Assembly (NCBI RefSeq): GCF_004014805.1 | Contig: NZ_ATDN01000005.1 | Span: 1-64,000, forward strand | Direction of reading: 5' to 3' | DNA length: 64,000 nucleotides | Source: Mycolicibacterium elephantis DSM 44368 | Lineage (GTDB): Bacteria > Actinomycetota > Actinomycetes > Mycobacteriales > Mycobacteriaceae | In this document: positions 31,777 through 39,788 of the stretch, one piece after another | Layout: each line of letters begins with the position of its first letter | How positions within the stretch are numbered: the first letter of the stretch is position 1 | The notes under the pieces: generated by a model | The model's input: the letters and a program-made list of their open reading frames with translations, nothing else | Told to the model about the DNA's origin: nothing | Database searches by the model: none | Made by a program: the position numbers and the translations under genes

Positions 31777-33309
31777 CGATGGATTCAGGTGGTGAAGGGT
31801 TGCGTTGCGAGGGCCCGCGGTCGTGTAGACCATGCGGTCGGCGATAGCGACTCTGATCGCTTCTCTGGCTGTCTTTCGGGGATGTCCGCGGCTGACGAGT
31901 CCATCTTGCAGTGAGCGGAAGCTGAGGCCGTCGCCGGCCGTGAGGATGTCGGCGATGTCTGGTAGTGCCGCGCGCCCGGCGGATTCGTTGCGGCTGGTGT
32001 CGAGGTAGATTAGCGAGCGCGTGGCGTGGGTGTAGTCGAGCTTGCCTTCGTGGATGTGAACGTCGCGGCCATAGGCGGAGAAGTACCGGTCCGCTTCGGG
32101 TGTTTCGTCTTCTCGGACGATCTTCCAGATGGCGTCTGGCCAGTCGAGGAGGCGGGAGTCGCCGCGTGATCGTTCGCCAACGTGTCCCATGTGGTGTACG
32201 AGTATGGCTTCGCTGATTTCGGCTTCGTCGAGGAGTTGGTCGAGTGCGATGAGAAAGCGGCCGGCGTCGTGGCTTTCGTCCAGGCCGAGCGAGTCGAGGA
32301 GTGGTCGCAGGCAGTCGACAATGAGCACGTCGACTCCGCGCAGTTGGTCGGCCCACCATGCGCGGGTGTCGGCGTCGAGTAGGTCGAATGTGTGGACGCG
32401 GCCGCGCAGGTTGAACACCGTGACGTTGTTGACGTTGTTGACGCCTTGGTCACGGAGTTGGCGCCAGAGTTGACGCGGGTCCATTTCGTCGTCGATGAGC
32501 ACGACACGGCCTGGTGTCGTGGTGAACCGGTTGAGGAATGGCGTGCCGTCTGCTAGTGCTCTCGCGAGGTTGGCGACCAGTGTTGTCTTGCCGGCCTTGA
32601 ATTGTGCGGCGAGCAGGACGCGGCCGCCGGTCGGCAATAGTCCTTCGATGCGGTAGGCGGCGTCTTCGTCGGGTTGTGCGAGCAGTTCGCCGAGGGTGAC
32701 GCCTGTCGGATAGATGACAGCGGGTTTCTGTTCGTTGGCGAATCGTCGTCGGGCTTCGTCGCGGATCCGCAGTTGCTCGAGCTCGATCTCGATCTTGCGT
32801 TCGTGGAGATCGATTCCGATTATCTCGTCGGCATCTTTTTCGTGACCGCACGAAAAAGCGCTGACCTCCTGGACGTTGTCGTGGCGGTCGGGCAGGTCGC
32901 GGGGTCCGTCGTGGTCGGCTTTGGTGAAGGCGGAGTTGATGGTGGCTTCGACCGAGCGGATGCCGTCGTCGTGGACAAGGTTGTTGGCGTGGCAGGCGTT
33001 GATGAGATCGGAGCGCAACATGTCTCGGTCGATCGGTAGCCTGGCGAGTTTGAGCGCGGCGACATTGAGGGTGTGGTTGCGTTGGCCGTTGGGGCAGCGG
33101 GAGAGTTGTTCGATCTCGGCTCGGTGCGCGGCGGCGACGTAGGCGTCGTCGAGTAGTACGGCGGCGCTCTCGGGCATTCGCTGGCGGTCCTGGATGCGCT
33201 GAAGGAATGTTCGGGTGTCTTTCTGCGGAAGGAGGCCGAAGTACCGAAAGCGTTCTTCTATGTTGCTGGGGATGCCGTGCTTGTCGAGGGGGCCTTTGTA
33301 CTCGGTCAT
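31738..33309 (-). CDS. RepA-like ATPase/helicase of element A
   Basis: The 523-residue protein has a helical N-terminal half resembling the C-terminal part of phage primase-type proteins (LPIDRDMLRSDLINACHANN), then an AAA_25/RecA-type domain with Walker A AAQFKAGKTTLV (about residue 235-247) and Walker B VDVLIVDCLRPLL. The C-terminal region looks like a winged helix (FRSLQDGLVSRGHPRKTARE). Such proteins start or drive replication of phage satellites. The gene runs into an iteron cluster at its own 3' end. Its start overlaps the upstream zinc-ribbon gene by 4 bp. Confidence 0.82.
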   Translation of the reverse strand: MTEYKGPLDKHGIPSNIEERFRYFGLLPQKDTRTFLQRIQDRQRMPESAAVLLDDAYVAAAHRAEIEQLSRCPNGQRNHTLNVAALKLARLPIDRDMLRSDLINACHANNLVHDDGIRSVEATINSAFTKADHDGPRDLPDRHDNVQEVSAFSCGHEKDADEIIGIDLHERKIEIELEQLRIRDEARRRFANEQKPAVIYPTGVTLGELLAQPDEDAAYRIEGLLPTGGRVLLAAQFKAGKTTLVANLARALADGTPFLNRFTTTPGRVVLIDDEMDPRQLWRQLRDQGVNNVNNVTVFNLRGRVHTFDLLDADTRAWWADQLRGVDVLIVDCLRPLLDSLGLDESHDAGRFLIALDQLLDEAEISEAILVHHMGHVGERSRGDSRLLDWPDAIWKIVREDETPEADRYFSAYGRDVHIHEGKLDYTHATRSLIYLDTSRNESAGRAALPDIADILTAGDGLSFRSLQDGLVSRGHPRKTAREAIRVAIADRMVYTTAGPRNATLHHLNPSSVPECAASVPAQ

Positions 33310-33500
33310 GCGGCTCTGGGACCACGGTGTTCAACGCCGTGGTTGTGTCGTCGCCAGCAGACGGGGCCGGCGCATCGCAACACGCTCCGCTTGGCCGACA
33401 GCCTTCGTCTGCAGTGTTGGCAGCGGCCGATATATTGGGCGGTAGCGATTGGCGTCGTCGAGGCTGCCCGGGCATGTTGGCCCGGGCTTCTTCGTTTCAT
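33306..33500 (-). CDS. Small zinc-ribbon protein (DUF6011-like)
   Basis: The 64-residue product has a treble of Cys: CQHCRRRLSAKRSV...CAGPVC..R, the layout of DUF6011-type zinc ribbons found in actinophages. Both ends overlap neighbours by 4 bp (HTH gene stop at 33497, RepA-like start at 33309), which strongly supports translation. Function unknown; perhaps DNA binding or partner to the replication protein. Confidence 0.6.
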   Translation of the reverse strand: MKRRSPGQHARAASTTPIATAQYIGRCQHCRRRLSAKRSVLRCAGPVCWRRHNHGVEHRGPRAA

Positions 33501-33709
33501 GCCGCACCGCCGATCGGCTGCTTGAGAGCCTCGAGGTCGGCTCGGCGGATCCGGACGACGCGAGATCCCTTGATGCGGTATGCCGGAAGGGTGCCGTTGG
33601 CGATCCAGCGGCGCACCGTCACTTTGTGGATTTGCAGCTCGTTGGCGGCCTCATCGAGAGTGAAGTCACGCGCTGGTTCTGATTGCGTGTGTTTGCTCAT
33701 GCCTGCCAA
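33497..33709 (-). CDS. Excisionase/HTH DNA-binding protein of element A
   Basis: The 70-residue protein is a single HTH_17/MerR-like domain (FTLDEAANELQIHKVTVRRWIANGTLPAYRIKG), typical of excisionases and early regulators. It heads the minus-strand replication operon. Just upstream lies GTCAA-AGTTG-TTGAC (about 33717-33731), a short inverted repeat that could be its operator. Confidence 0.8.
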   Translation of the reverse strand: MAGMSKHTQSEPARDFTLDEAANELQIHKVTVRRWIANGTLPAYRIKGSRVVRIRRADLEALKQPIGGAA

Positions 33710-33851
33710 CGGTAGTCAAAGTTGTTGACACACTGAACGATTGAAGATCGGGCCTTCTTATAGAACGTGTCTGACCGTGTTCGCCCGCGTCTCTCCAGGT
33801 CCCTTCCAGGTATCTCTAGGTTTCGAATCGGCGCGAAATTTCTTAGAAACG

Positions 33852-34988
33852 CTACGGCGCGTCGGGCCGCGTGTCGCCTTCTGCGAGCTTCGAAAGCGCA
33901 TCGGCGATCGCCGCATCGCGGCCAGACACGATCTGCTGATAGATCAGCGACGCCTTCACGGTGCTGTGACCGAGGCGACCCATCGTCTCGACGAGATTGC
34001 CCACGCGCGCTGTCTGAGTCCCGGCGAAATGACGCAGATCGTGCACGCGCACACCTTCGCGTCCGATCGCGGCGAGCGCGTCGGCGAAATACTCGCGGCT
34101 GAACACTCGATCGTTCATGTGGCCGCCGCGGGCCGCGGGGAACAGAAGGGACTCCGGACTCTTGCCGACGTTGGAGGCCAGGTGCTCACGGACGTCGTCG
34201 CGGATGTGCGGCGGGATGACGACTGGGCGGCCCTTGCCCGACTTCGGTGTGTCCACACGATAGACGCCGTCGCGACGGGTAACAGCGCGTGCGACGTAGA
34301 GCACTTCGCAGTCCTCCCCCACGTCCTTGCGGCGAAGCTCGGACACTTCACCCCAGCGCACACCACACCAGGCGCACAGCAGCACGAGAGCCTTGAGTCG
34401 CTCGGGGCGGATCGCGTCGGCGAGCGCGGCGACCTCGGGCACTGACAGGATGACCGGATCGCGCTTGCGTGGCGGATTCATCACGCGCGGGATGTTGCAA
34501 GGGTTGGCCGCAATCAGTTCGTCGGCGACGGCCGTCGAGCAGATGGCGTGCAGAAGGCCGTAGGCGTGGCTGTTGCGGCGCGGATGGTCGTTTCCGAGGC
34601 TGGTGTACCAGGCGCGCACGGCTTCGCCGGTGAGGTTCTTCATCGCGACCTTGCCGAGCTTGGGCCGGATGTGCAGTCGGAGAGTGTCGCGGTAGGCCGA
34701 TCGGGTGCGCGGTTTGATGTTGCGGTTGTCGATCCATCGCTCGGCGTACTCGCCGACGGTGATGGCCTGGGCGACGACCTCGGCCGCGCGCTGCGCCGGC
34801 GGTTCCCACGTCTCCAGCTCGATCGAGCGGCGTTCTCGTGCTAGCCAGCCTTCGGCGTCCATGCGAGTGCTGAACGTGGTCGGGGCTTTGTGGCGGACGA
34901 GGTCGGGCCCGATGTAGGACGCCTGGTATCGCTTGCTGGGTAGTCGGCGGACCCAGCCCCATCCGCGTCGGCCTTTGACGCCTGCCAC
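33852..34988 (-). CDS. int: Tyrosine integrase of element A
   Basis: The 378-residue phage-type integrase has an AP2-like arm-binding N-terminus (GWGWVRRLPSKRYQASYIGPD), a SAM-like core-binding domain (about 75-165) and a catalytic domain with Arg in CAWCGVRWGEV, HDLRHFAG, GRLGHST and the Tyr nucleophile in SLIYQ. The gene lies 154 bp from the right att copy at 35143. The neighbouring integrase of element B is clearly related (shared ASYIGPD and RNIKPRTR motifs), consistent with the shared tRNA target. Confidence 0.95.
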   Translation of the reverse strand: MAGVKGRRGWGWVRRLPSKRYQASYIGPDLVRHKAPTTFSTRMDAEGWLARERRSIELETWEPPAQRAAEVVAQAITVGEYAERWIDNRNIKPRTRSAYRDTLRLHIRPKLGKVAMKNLTGEAVRAWYTSLGNDHPRRNSHAYGLLHAICSTAVADELIAANPCNIPRVMNPPRKRDPVILSVPEVAALADAIRPERLKALVLLCAWCGVRWGEVSELRRKDVGEDCEVLYVARAVTRRDGVYRVDTPKSGKGRPVVIPPHIRDDVREHLASNVGKSPESLLFPAARGGHMNDRVFSREYFADALAAIGREGVRVHDLRHFAGTQTARVGNLVETMGRLGHSTVKASLIYQQIVSGRDAAIADALSKLAEGDTRPDAP

Positions 34989-35003
34989 AACCCTCCAAGT
35001 CGT

Positions 35004-35047
35004 GCTATCTGCGCGCTATCTGAGTGTATTCGTGTGCATTCTTGTGC
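35004..35047. repeat. Candidate integrase arm-type sites, element A
   Basis: Two kinds of short direct repeats lie between int and the att core: GCTATCTG at 35004-35011 and 35015-35022, and tandem ATTCGTGTGC/ATTCTTGTGC at 35028-35037 and 35038-35047. Position and pairing fit arm-type binding sites for the integrase N-terminal domain. Confidence 0.5.
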
Positions 35048-35142
35048 TTGCTTCTGATCGTATCGTAGAGTGCGAATCACACGAGGTAACAGGCTAATTC
35101 ACGCTGGTACCAGACAGATCCGCCATCGACCGTGACGGCTAA

Positions 35143-35164
35143 TTCGAATCCTGCCGGGGGCACC
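35143..35164 (+). repeat. att core copy 2 (junction of elements A and B)
   Basis: 22 bp identical to the tRNA-Arg 3' end (TTCGAATCCTGCCGGGGGCACC). It ends element A and begins element B. Confidence 0.92.
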
Positions 35165-35449
35165 CATATCACCGCAGCTCAGAGGTGGTTTTAGCGAACC
35201 TCTCGCGAATTTGTCTGATCCGCGTCTGATGCGTGCCTGCTCCGCTCGTTTGCTGGGCTCGCGCAGCTTGTCCGCGCCCACTGAGCCTCCGCGCGCTTGC
35301 CACCACGTGAATAGCGCATGGGGCATTTGGCACTAACATACCGGTATATTGATAGGTGCCAACCCCGGTTGGCGACAGACATAGACACTGATGGCGGCTC
35401 AGTATAAACGCACCTGAATTGCAGTCGAATTCTTCTGAGAAGGTGTCTC
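35165..35449 (+). promoter_or_regulatory. Left control region of element B
   Basis: 285 bp without a gene. It contains the perfect 16-nt palindrome GCCAACCCCGGTTGGC (35358-35373), a TACCGGTA palindrome (about 35338-35346) and TATAAA (about 35403), followed by a GAGAAGG ribosome site for the HTH gene. It probably holds the early promoter and operators of the element. Confidence 0.5.
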
Positions 35450-35659
35450 TTGTCGCGTCTCGATTCCGCCACAGTTTCCACACACACGCCCCGTTGGCTT
35501 TCCACGTCGCAAGCCGCCGAATATCTCGGCGTATCAGTCAACACGGTTCGTAATTACATTGCAGATGGACGCCTAAAAGTTCATCGGATGGGACCGAAGT
35601 TACTTAAATTCGACCGTGCCGAGCTTGATCGTTTCGTGGAGGGCAAGGCCAGGCGGTAA
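35450..35659 (+). CDS. HTH_17/excisionase-type DNA-binding protein
   Basis: The 69-residue protein is a single MerR-like winged-helix domain (LSTSQAAEYLGVSVNTVRNYIADGRLKVHRMG). The TTG start at 35450 is supported by GAGAAGG 7 nt upstream. It is paralogous to the HTH protein at 41230 in the same element. It may be an excisionase or the regulator of the left operon. Confidence 0.78.
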   Translation: MSRLDSATVSTHTPRWLSTSQAAEYLGVSVNTVRNYIADGRLKVHRMGPKLLKFDRAELDRFVEGKARR

Positions 35660-35772
35660 GCGCAATATCGGCACTCTGGCCTGCAGTAACGACGGGCAAC
35701 CCCCTAGGGAGCGGGTAGACGACGCGTGTTGTTCGCGGCGCGGAAATGCAATATCTGGGAGAATTGAGAGCT

Positions 35773-36369
35773 ATGGGAGCACGTATTCCGACCGGTCCTA
35801 ATGCGCTGGCATTACGCTGCGATGAGTGCGACAAACGGGTTAGAAGCGATGGATACATCAAGCTTAATCGCGAGGCCGTGGCGCGGAGTGCAATTGCGGT
35901 CGGCGATCAGGAAGCAATTAACCCCGCTACTCTGCGCGTTTACTGGAAGATCTTGCATCCCGACTGCGATGCCGACGCCAAGCCGAATGATTTTCGAATC
36001 TCAGCGCGAAAAATACCCACAGAAAGCGACCTACTGCAATGCACGGCGTGGCTTCTGCGCAATCAACCCGAGTTGATCGCCGCAAGTAACTGGCACGGGT
36101 TGATCGGTCGCGTCTTAGCCGACACCCAAGAGCATGCGGATCGGCTCGCTAGTCCCGGACGCACCGAAGCCAACGAAGCTAGAAAGCACCGCGCCGAGAG
36201 GCGCAAACGAGAACTAGACGACAACCCCGACGATCCACGACACGGCACAGTCACCGGCTATCAATACGGCTGCAAGTGTGACCGCTGCAAAGCCGCCAAC
36301 GCGGAGCAATCGCGGCGAGACCGCGCCAACCGCAACGGACACAACGACCGCGAATTGATTTCAACATGA
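35773..36369 (+). CDS. Zinc-finger protein of element B, unknown function
   Basis: The 198-residue product has an N-terminal CDECDKR pair with downstream HPDCD, and a C-terminal motif HGTVTGYQYGCKCDRCKAA shared with many actinophage proteins; both look like metal-binding sites. The charged linker (ARKHRAERRKRELDDNP) is helical. The ATG at 35773 has GGGAGA about 10 nt upstream. Its stop overlaps the next start by 4 bp. Its position before a putative small terminase suggests a role in packaging or late control; this is inference. Confidence 0.6.
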   Translation: MGARIPTGPNALALRCDECDKRVRSDGYIKLNREAVARSAIAVGDQEAINPATLRVYWKILHPDCDADAKPNDFRISARKIPTESDLLQCTAWLLRNQPELIAASNWHGLIGRVLADTQEHADRLASPGRTEANEARKHRAERRKRELDDNPDDPRHGTVTGYQYGCKCDRCKAANAEQSRRDRANRNGHNDRELIST

Positions 36370-37187
36370 CGACCGAAGCGACGACGCCCCACACGACAGC
36401 CACAAAAACAGCGAAGGTTCCCGCGAAATGGTCCGAAGACTGGTGGGCCACCGTGGCAAGTCCGACGACACAGCGTTGCACCGCGCACAGCTCGCGCACC
36501 GGCCAACGCTGCGGGAAAGCTGCGATGGACGGCCAACGGGTCTGTGGCTCTCACGGTGGTCGTGCTCCCCAGGCCAAGCGCGCAGCGCGCAAGCGTCTTG
36601 AGGAAGCCGCTGACCGGATGGCCCGCGAATTGCTCAAGATGGCAACCGACGGCAACGTGCCCGAACACGTTCGAATCAACGCGATCAAAGACGCCTTGGA
36701 CCGTGCCGGAGTCTCGGCGAGAACCGCTGTCGATGTTGAAGTCACGGCCAAGCCGTACGAACGCATGTTGGACAGCGCGAGCCTTGTTGGCGGCAGCCGC
36801 GCCGAATGGCGCCGCTCCCAAGGCATTCCCGACGATCCACCGAAAGCGTTGCCGGTCACCGACCCAACGCAACCGATGGACGCCGAAGTGATCGACGTAG
36901 AACCAGACCAAACGGACTGCGATTCGCCCGTAGCGCCGGGTTACGGCAACGGTCGATCTAACTCACCAGACGGCGACGAAGCGCAGTCAGGCGAGCGTCC
37001 ACCGCTTTACGATCCGTTAGCCGACACGCTGAGCCCGTTCGGAGCGACCGACCCGCCACCTGACGAACTTCTGACGCTCGATGAAGCCGTGATCCGTGCG
37101 GCTCGCATCAACAACATGGGCGCTGCCGGTCACGCACGCTTGCACCGACCGCAGCGAGCGTTACCGCGTGGCGTTAGTTCTCGATGA
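36366..37187 (+). CDS. Putative terminase small subunit with Cys/His N-terminus
   Basis: The 273-residue protein starts with a Cys/His cluster (RCTAHSSRTGQRCGK...CGSHGGRAPQ), followed by a helical basic region and a segment VEVTAKPYERML. This layout is seen in small terminases of actinobacteriophages, where the HGGxAPQ element precedes the DNA-binding helices. The C-terminal third is Pro/Asp-rich and probably disordered. It overlaps the preceding gene by 4 bp. No large terminase is present in element B. Confidence 0.6.
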   Translation: MTTEATTPHTTATKTAKVPAKWSEDWWATVASPTTQRCTAHSSRTGQRCGKAAMDGQRVCGSHGGRAPQAKRAARKRLEEAADRMARELLKMATDGNVPEHVRINAIKDALDRAGVSARTAVDVEVTAKPYERMLDSASLVGGSRAEWRRSQGIPDDPPKALPVTDPTQPMDAEVIDVEPDQTDCDSPVAPGYGNGRSNSPDGDEAQSGERPPLYDPLADTLSPFGATDPPPDELLTLDEAVIRAARINNMGAAGHARLHRPQRALPRGVSSR

Positions 37188-37398
37188 CGCGGCGCACCCA
37201 ATCGCTAATGTGTGCGTCGACTACCCGACCGGTTCCGTCCTCGGCCCAGAGCAACACACGATCCAAGTGGTGCGGATGCCGAGAGACGCTGTGCACCCGC
37301 CACGTTGTTTCGGTGCCGTGTTCGTCGGTATCGAGCAACTGCGCACCGGGCGTAATTCCGTGTGCCATGACCGGCTGAGTCGCTGTGTTCGTCGTCAT
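37174..37398 (-). CDS. Small hypothetical protein
   Basis: The 74-residue product is a compact beta-rich sequence (GAQLLDTDEHGTETTWRVHSVSRHPHHLDRVLL). It converges on the preceding gene with a 14-bp overlap and lies just downstream of the putative nuclease gene, in the same direction as that gene. Similar short proteins are common in actinophage early regions. Function unknown. Confidence 0.55.
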   Translation of the reverse strand: MTTNTATQPVMAHGITPGAQLLDTDEHGTETTWRVHSVSRHPHHLDRVLLWAEDGTGRVVDAHISDWVRRVIEN

Positions 37399-37413
37399 GG
37401 TGCCGACGTTAGA

Positions 37414-38907
37414 TTAAACCGGTTTGTTCTGCTGCACAGCTTCGCCGTGGGCTGCCTGAGCTTCAAGCGAAGCTTCAAAGTCTGCGTAGGAAATGAGGTC
37501 TGGCAGAAGTTGCACTGAAGCCACCTTTTGAACGACGTCGTCGAGGCCTGAGAACTCGTATAGGGCTCGTTCAACCTCGCGAGACACCTGACTTGACGGC
37601 ATGCCGAGGCGAAAAGTCTCGCCTGTAGGCCAAGCAACTTTACAAGAATAGGGATAAGCGTCGTCTCTTGGTTCGCCATTCATTCCCGTGACGTTAAAGC
37701 CCCGTTCGGCCAATGCAGCATCCAATAGGCCGTAATTAACCGTCGCTACCATAAGCAGACGATTCCGCAGGAGGTCGGCGATTGCATTTTGCGGAATCTT
37801 GTAGCTAAAGAAGCGCATGAAAGGGAAACCTTCTACGTCGTACTCTTCCGCCATGGGCAGCTCGCGAACTAGCAGAAAGCCGCCCCCTCCGTGCGCTAGC
37901 AGATCATTTTGAACATGTTCGACCATCGGCTCGCGGAATTTCGAAATGTGTTCTTCGGTGACACCTTCCTTTCGATAGAATATCGTGTAACCGATGAAGT
38001 GATCGATTGAAAAGAACGCGCAACCATCGCGCCGAGCATTTCGAATTGCGCGTCGAAGGTCTGCCCAGTGGTGCGTATCCTCGTGGGGCAGTCGAAAAAC
38101 GACGTTCGGAATGCCGTCAACCGTGGTAATCGCGTTGTCTTTCATGTCCCGCTGCGCGATCATTTTGTCGAGCCGCTGAAATTGCTTCTTGAGACGGCGA
38201 TCTTGTTTAGCAGGCACAGTCGCACCGAGATTTTCGGGCGTGGTCGATGCAGCTGCCTCAGCCTTGGGTGTATTTTCGAGTCCCTTTAAGAGATCCATGG
38301 GTTCGTTGCTGTACACGTTGACAGTGACGTTGGCCTGAATAACGCCGTCATCCAACGTCTCGCTATCATTGACCGAGCTCTTCAATTCAACCGTTTGGAA
38401 GCCCCACGACTTTCCCTCTTTCTTTGGCTGCATAAAAGTGATGTCGCCAATGCGCAACCAATTGGTTATGTCGTGAATGATCGGGACGCCGAACTGCTGA
38501 CTCAGCAAGTATCCGGCCATTGAAACAACGGCCTGGTGGCTTGTAGTTATCGCCGCAATAGGCTGTCTGGTGCCCGTCATTAATGCGGCTATCGTCTTCC
38601 TATCGAAGAGAAGCACCTCCCAGGCCAGCGCGTCTCCTAAACACCGCGAATACCAGCGCAGCCGACGCAACCAATCCAGCGCTGGTATTGCTTTTTTGTC
38701 CTTTCGCACCGTTTTCTTTAGCTCACCGATATCTCTTTGAATCTCTGCTTGCAGACGAGCGAGATCGTCCTGAAAGCCGATAAAAGCATCGGGACCCTCG
38801 GCGAGCAGGTCCACCATGTGCACGCGACGGGCTAGCCGCTCGATCCTTCGTTGGAAGGCAGTGACTCTTCTGGCTGAGTAGGGCTCGCCAGCGACGTATC
38901 GCTTCAC
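37414..38907 (-). CDS. Putative PD-(D/E)XK nuclease, candidate defence cargo
   Basis: The 497-residue protein is not a phage structural or replication family that I recognise. Residues 150-180 read RIGDITFM...FQTVELKSS, placing Asp155 and Glu174-x-Lys176 in the spacing of a PD-(D/E)XK nuclease core; Glu97 in an upstream helix (GDALAWEVLLF) fits the auxiliary acidic residue. The remainder (about 250-497) is mixed alpha/beta with no named domain. The gene has its own minus-strand unit between the packaging gene and the capsid cassette, a usual place for cargo, and its codon use is more A+T-rich than neighbouring genes. Start GTG 38907. The family remains unidentified. Confidence 0.55.
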   Translation of the reverse strand: MKRYVAGEPYSARRVTAFQRRIERLARRVHMVDLLAEGPDAFIGFQDDLARLQAEIQRDIGELKKTVRKDKKAIPALDWLRRLRWYSRCLGDALAWEVLLFDRKTIAALMTGTRQPIAAITTSHQAVVSMAGYLLSQQFGVPIIHDITNWLRIGDITFMQPKKEGKSWGFQTVELKSSVNDSETLDDGVIQANVTVNVYSNEPMDLLKGLENTPKAEAAASTTPENLGATVPAKQDRRLKKQFQRLDKMIAQRDMKDNAITTVDGIPNVVFRLPHEDTHHWADLRRAIRNARRDGCAFFSIDHFIGYTIFYRKEGVTEEHISKFREPMVEHVQNDLLAHGGGGFLLVRELPMAEEYDVEGFPFMRFFSYKIPQNAIADLLRNRLLMVATVNYGLLDAALAERGFNVTGMNGEPRDDAYPYSCKVAWPTGETFRLGMPSSQVSREVERALYEFSGLDDVVQKVASVQLLPDLISYADFEASLEAQAAHGEAVQQNKPV

Positions 38908-38972
38908 GACAAGCCATCGTACGAATGGACACAGACACCCGTCGCATCATTTCGGCTTTGTCGGTCACCGTG

Positions 38973-39386
38973 TCATCGAGAGTTTCGAGCCGCTTTCCGC
39001 ACTGATCTGACACCCTTCCGGTACCCCTTCGTCAACGCGCGGCCTTCGGCCCTCGCGGTCCTGGCGTCGAACTTCGGCCCGGTCGACGTAGGGAACGCGC
39101 GAGCCCGGATCGAGGTCAGTCGCTCATGATCGGTGCGGGCTAGCTCGACATGGCGGGACACGATGCGGCGGCGCTGAACCCCCGTACGCGTGCGCGAGGT
39201 CGGTCGAACCTGACTGCCTGCCACCGCCCCGACCGCGACCGCTGAACCGGCCACAGCCACACGACGGCGCTTGCGTTTGCGCTTGTCGTGGTCGGATGCA
39301 ACACCGCCGGTCGGCGCAAAACGACCCCGCGCGTCACGACGGTAAACGCGTTTTCCTCTGCGACGACCAGGACGACGGCGCGCCAC
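38973..39386 (-). CDS. Basic membrane-associated protein of the element B capsid cassette
   Basis: The 137-residue protein is very basic (MARRRPGRRRGKRVYRRDARGRF start) with a short hydrophobic stretch (VAVAGSAVAVGAVAG). The RRDARGRFAPTGG motif is common in actinophage head-region proteins. It starts with GTG only 2 bp after the preceding small gene. It may be a head decoration or internal DNA-binding protein; this is inference. Confidence 0.55.
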   Translation of the reverse strand: MARRRPGRRRGKRVYRRDARGRFAPTGGVASDHDKRKRKRRRVAVAGSAVAVGAVAGSQVRPTSRTRTGVQRRRIVSRHVELARTDHERLTSIRARAFPTSTGPKFDARTARAEGRALTKGYRKGVRSVRKAARNSR

Positions 39387-39388
39387 GG

Positions 39389-39508
39389 CTACCGCCTCTT
39401 TTTGCGCCGCGTACGGCTCGCTGCAGCCTTGCCGACCCTGCTCGAACCCTTCGCCCTAGCCTGACGGGCGAATTTCGCTCTCGCGGCCTTCTGCTTTTTC
39501 GTAGCCAT
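39389..39508 (-). CDS. 39-residue Lys/Arg-rich protein
   Basis: A short product MATKKQKAARAKFARQARAK... ending in TRRKKRR, over one third Lys/Arg. It fits exactly between its neighbours (9 bp after the upstream gene's stop, 2 bp before the next start) and has the look of protamine-like phage proteins seen in mycobacteriophages. It could condense DNA in the head. Confidence 0.6.
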   Translation of the reverse strand: MATKKQKAARAKFARQARAKGSSRVGKAAASRTRRKKRR

Positions 39509-39517
39509 GGTTGCCTC

Positions 39518-39778
39518 TCAGTCAGCGAGCTTGATCGACGGCCCGTCAGGCTTGCCCACGGTGCCCCGATTCACCTTCACGCGCGTTTCGCCGGATGTGA
39601 TCGGGTTGTAGTGACGCGGCTGACCTGGGCCACCCGACAACTCGCCGTCACCCACGCGCCGAGGTTCGCCGCGCATCGCGGCACCGAGCCCGACCGCAAG
39701 CGCATCAGGCGCAACCGGTCGGGGATCGCGCTGGGCGTCCAACATCGCGGATTCAACCCACGGAGGGAGCGCGGTCAT
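39518..39778 (-). CDS. Small protein downstream of putative capsid gene
   Basis: The 86-residue product starts MTALPPWVESAML and contains GGPGQPRHYNPITSG. I chose the ATG at 39778 because GGAGGG precedes it in the sense orientation of the minus strand nearby and it begins 10 bp after the capsid stop. Upstream in-frame codons overlap the capsid gene. Probably a virion-associated protein. Confidence 0.5.
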   Translation of the reverse strand: MTALPPWVESAMLDAQRDPRPVAPDALAVGLGAAMRGEPRRVGDGELSGGPGQPRHYNPITSGETRVKVNRGTVGKPDGPSIKLAD

Positions 39779-39788
39779 AGTTCGATCC

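Larger units (their letters stand above)
26155..35164. mobile_element. Element A: phiRv1/phiRv2-like phage satellite (about 9.0 kb)
   Basis: Bounded by a 22-bp direct repeat of the tRNA-Arg 3' end (26155-26176 and 35143-35164). Gene content: an ImmA-like protease and hypotheticals at the left (plus strand), then a minus-strand block of integrase, HTH protein, zinc-ribbon protein, RepA-like ATPase, small proteins, prohead protease-capsid fusion and P27-type small terminase. It lacks portal, large terminase, tail and lysis genes. The arrangement closely parallels the roughly 10-kb M. tuberculosis phiRv1/phiRv2 elements. Absence of most virion genes and presence of its own replication protein and iterons point to a satellite that uses a helper phage, not a decayed full prophage. 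Confidence 0.85.
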
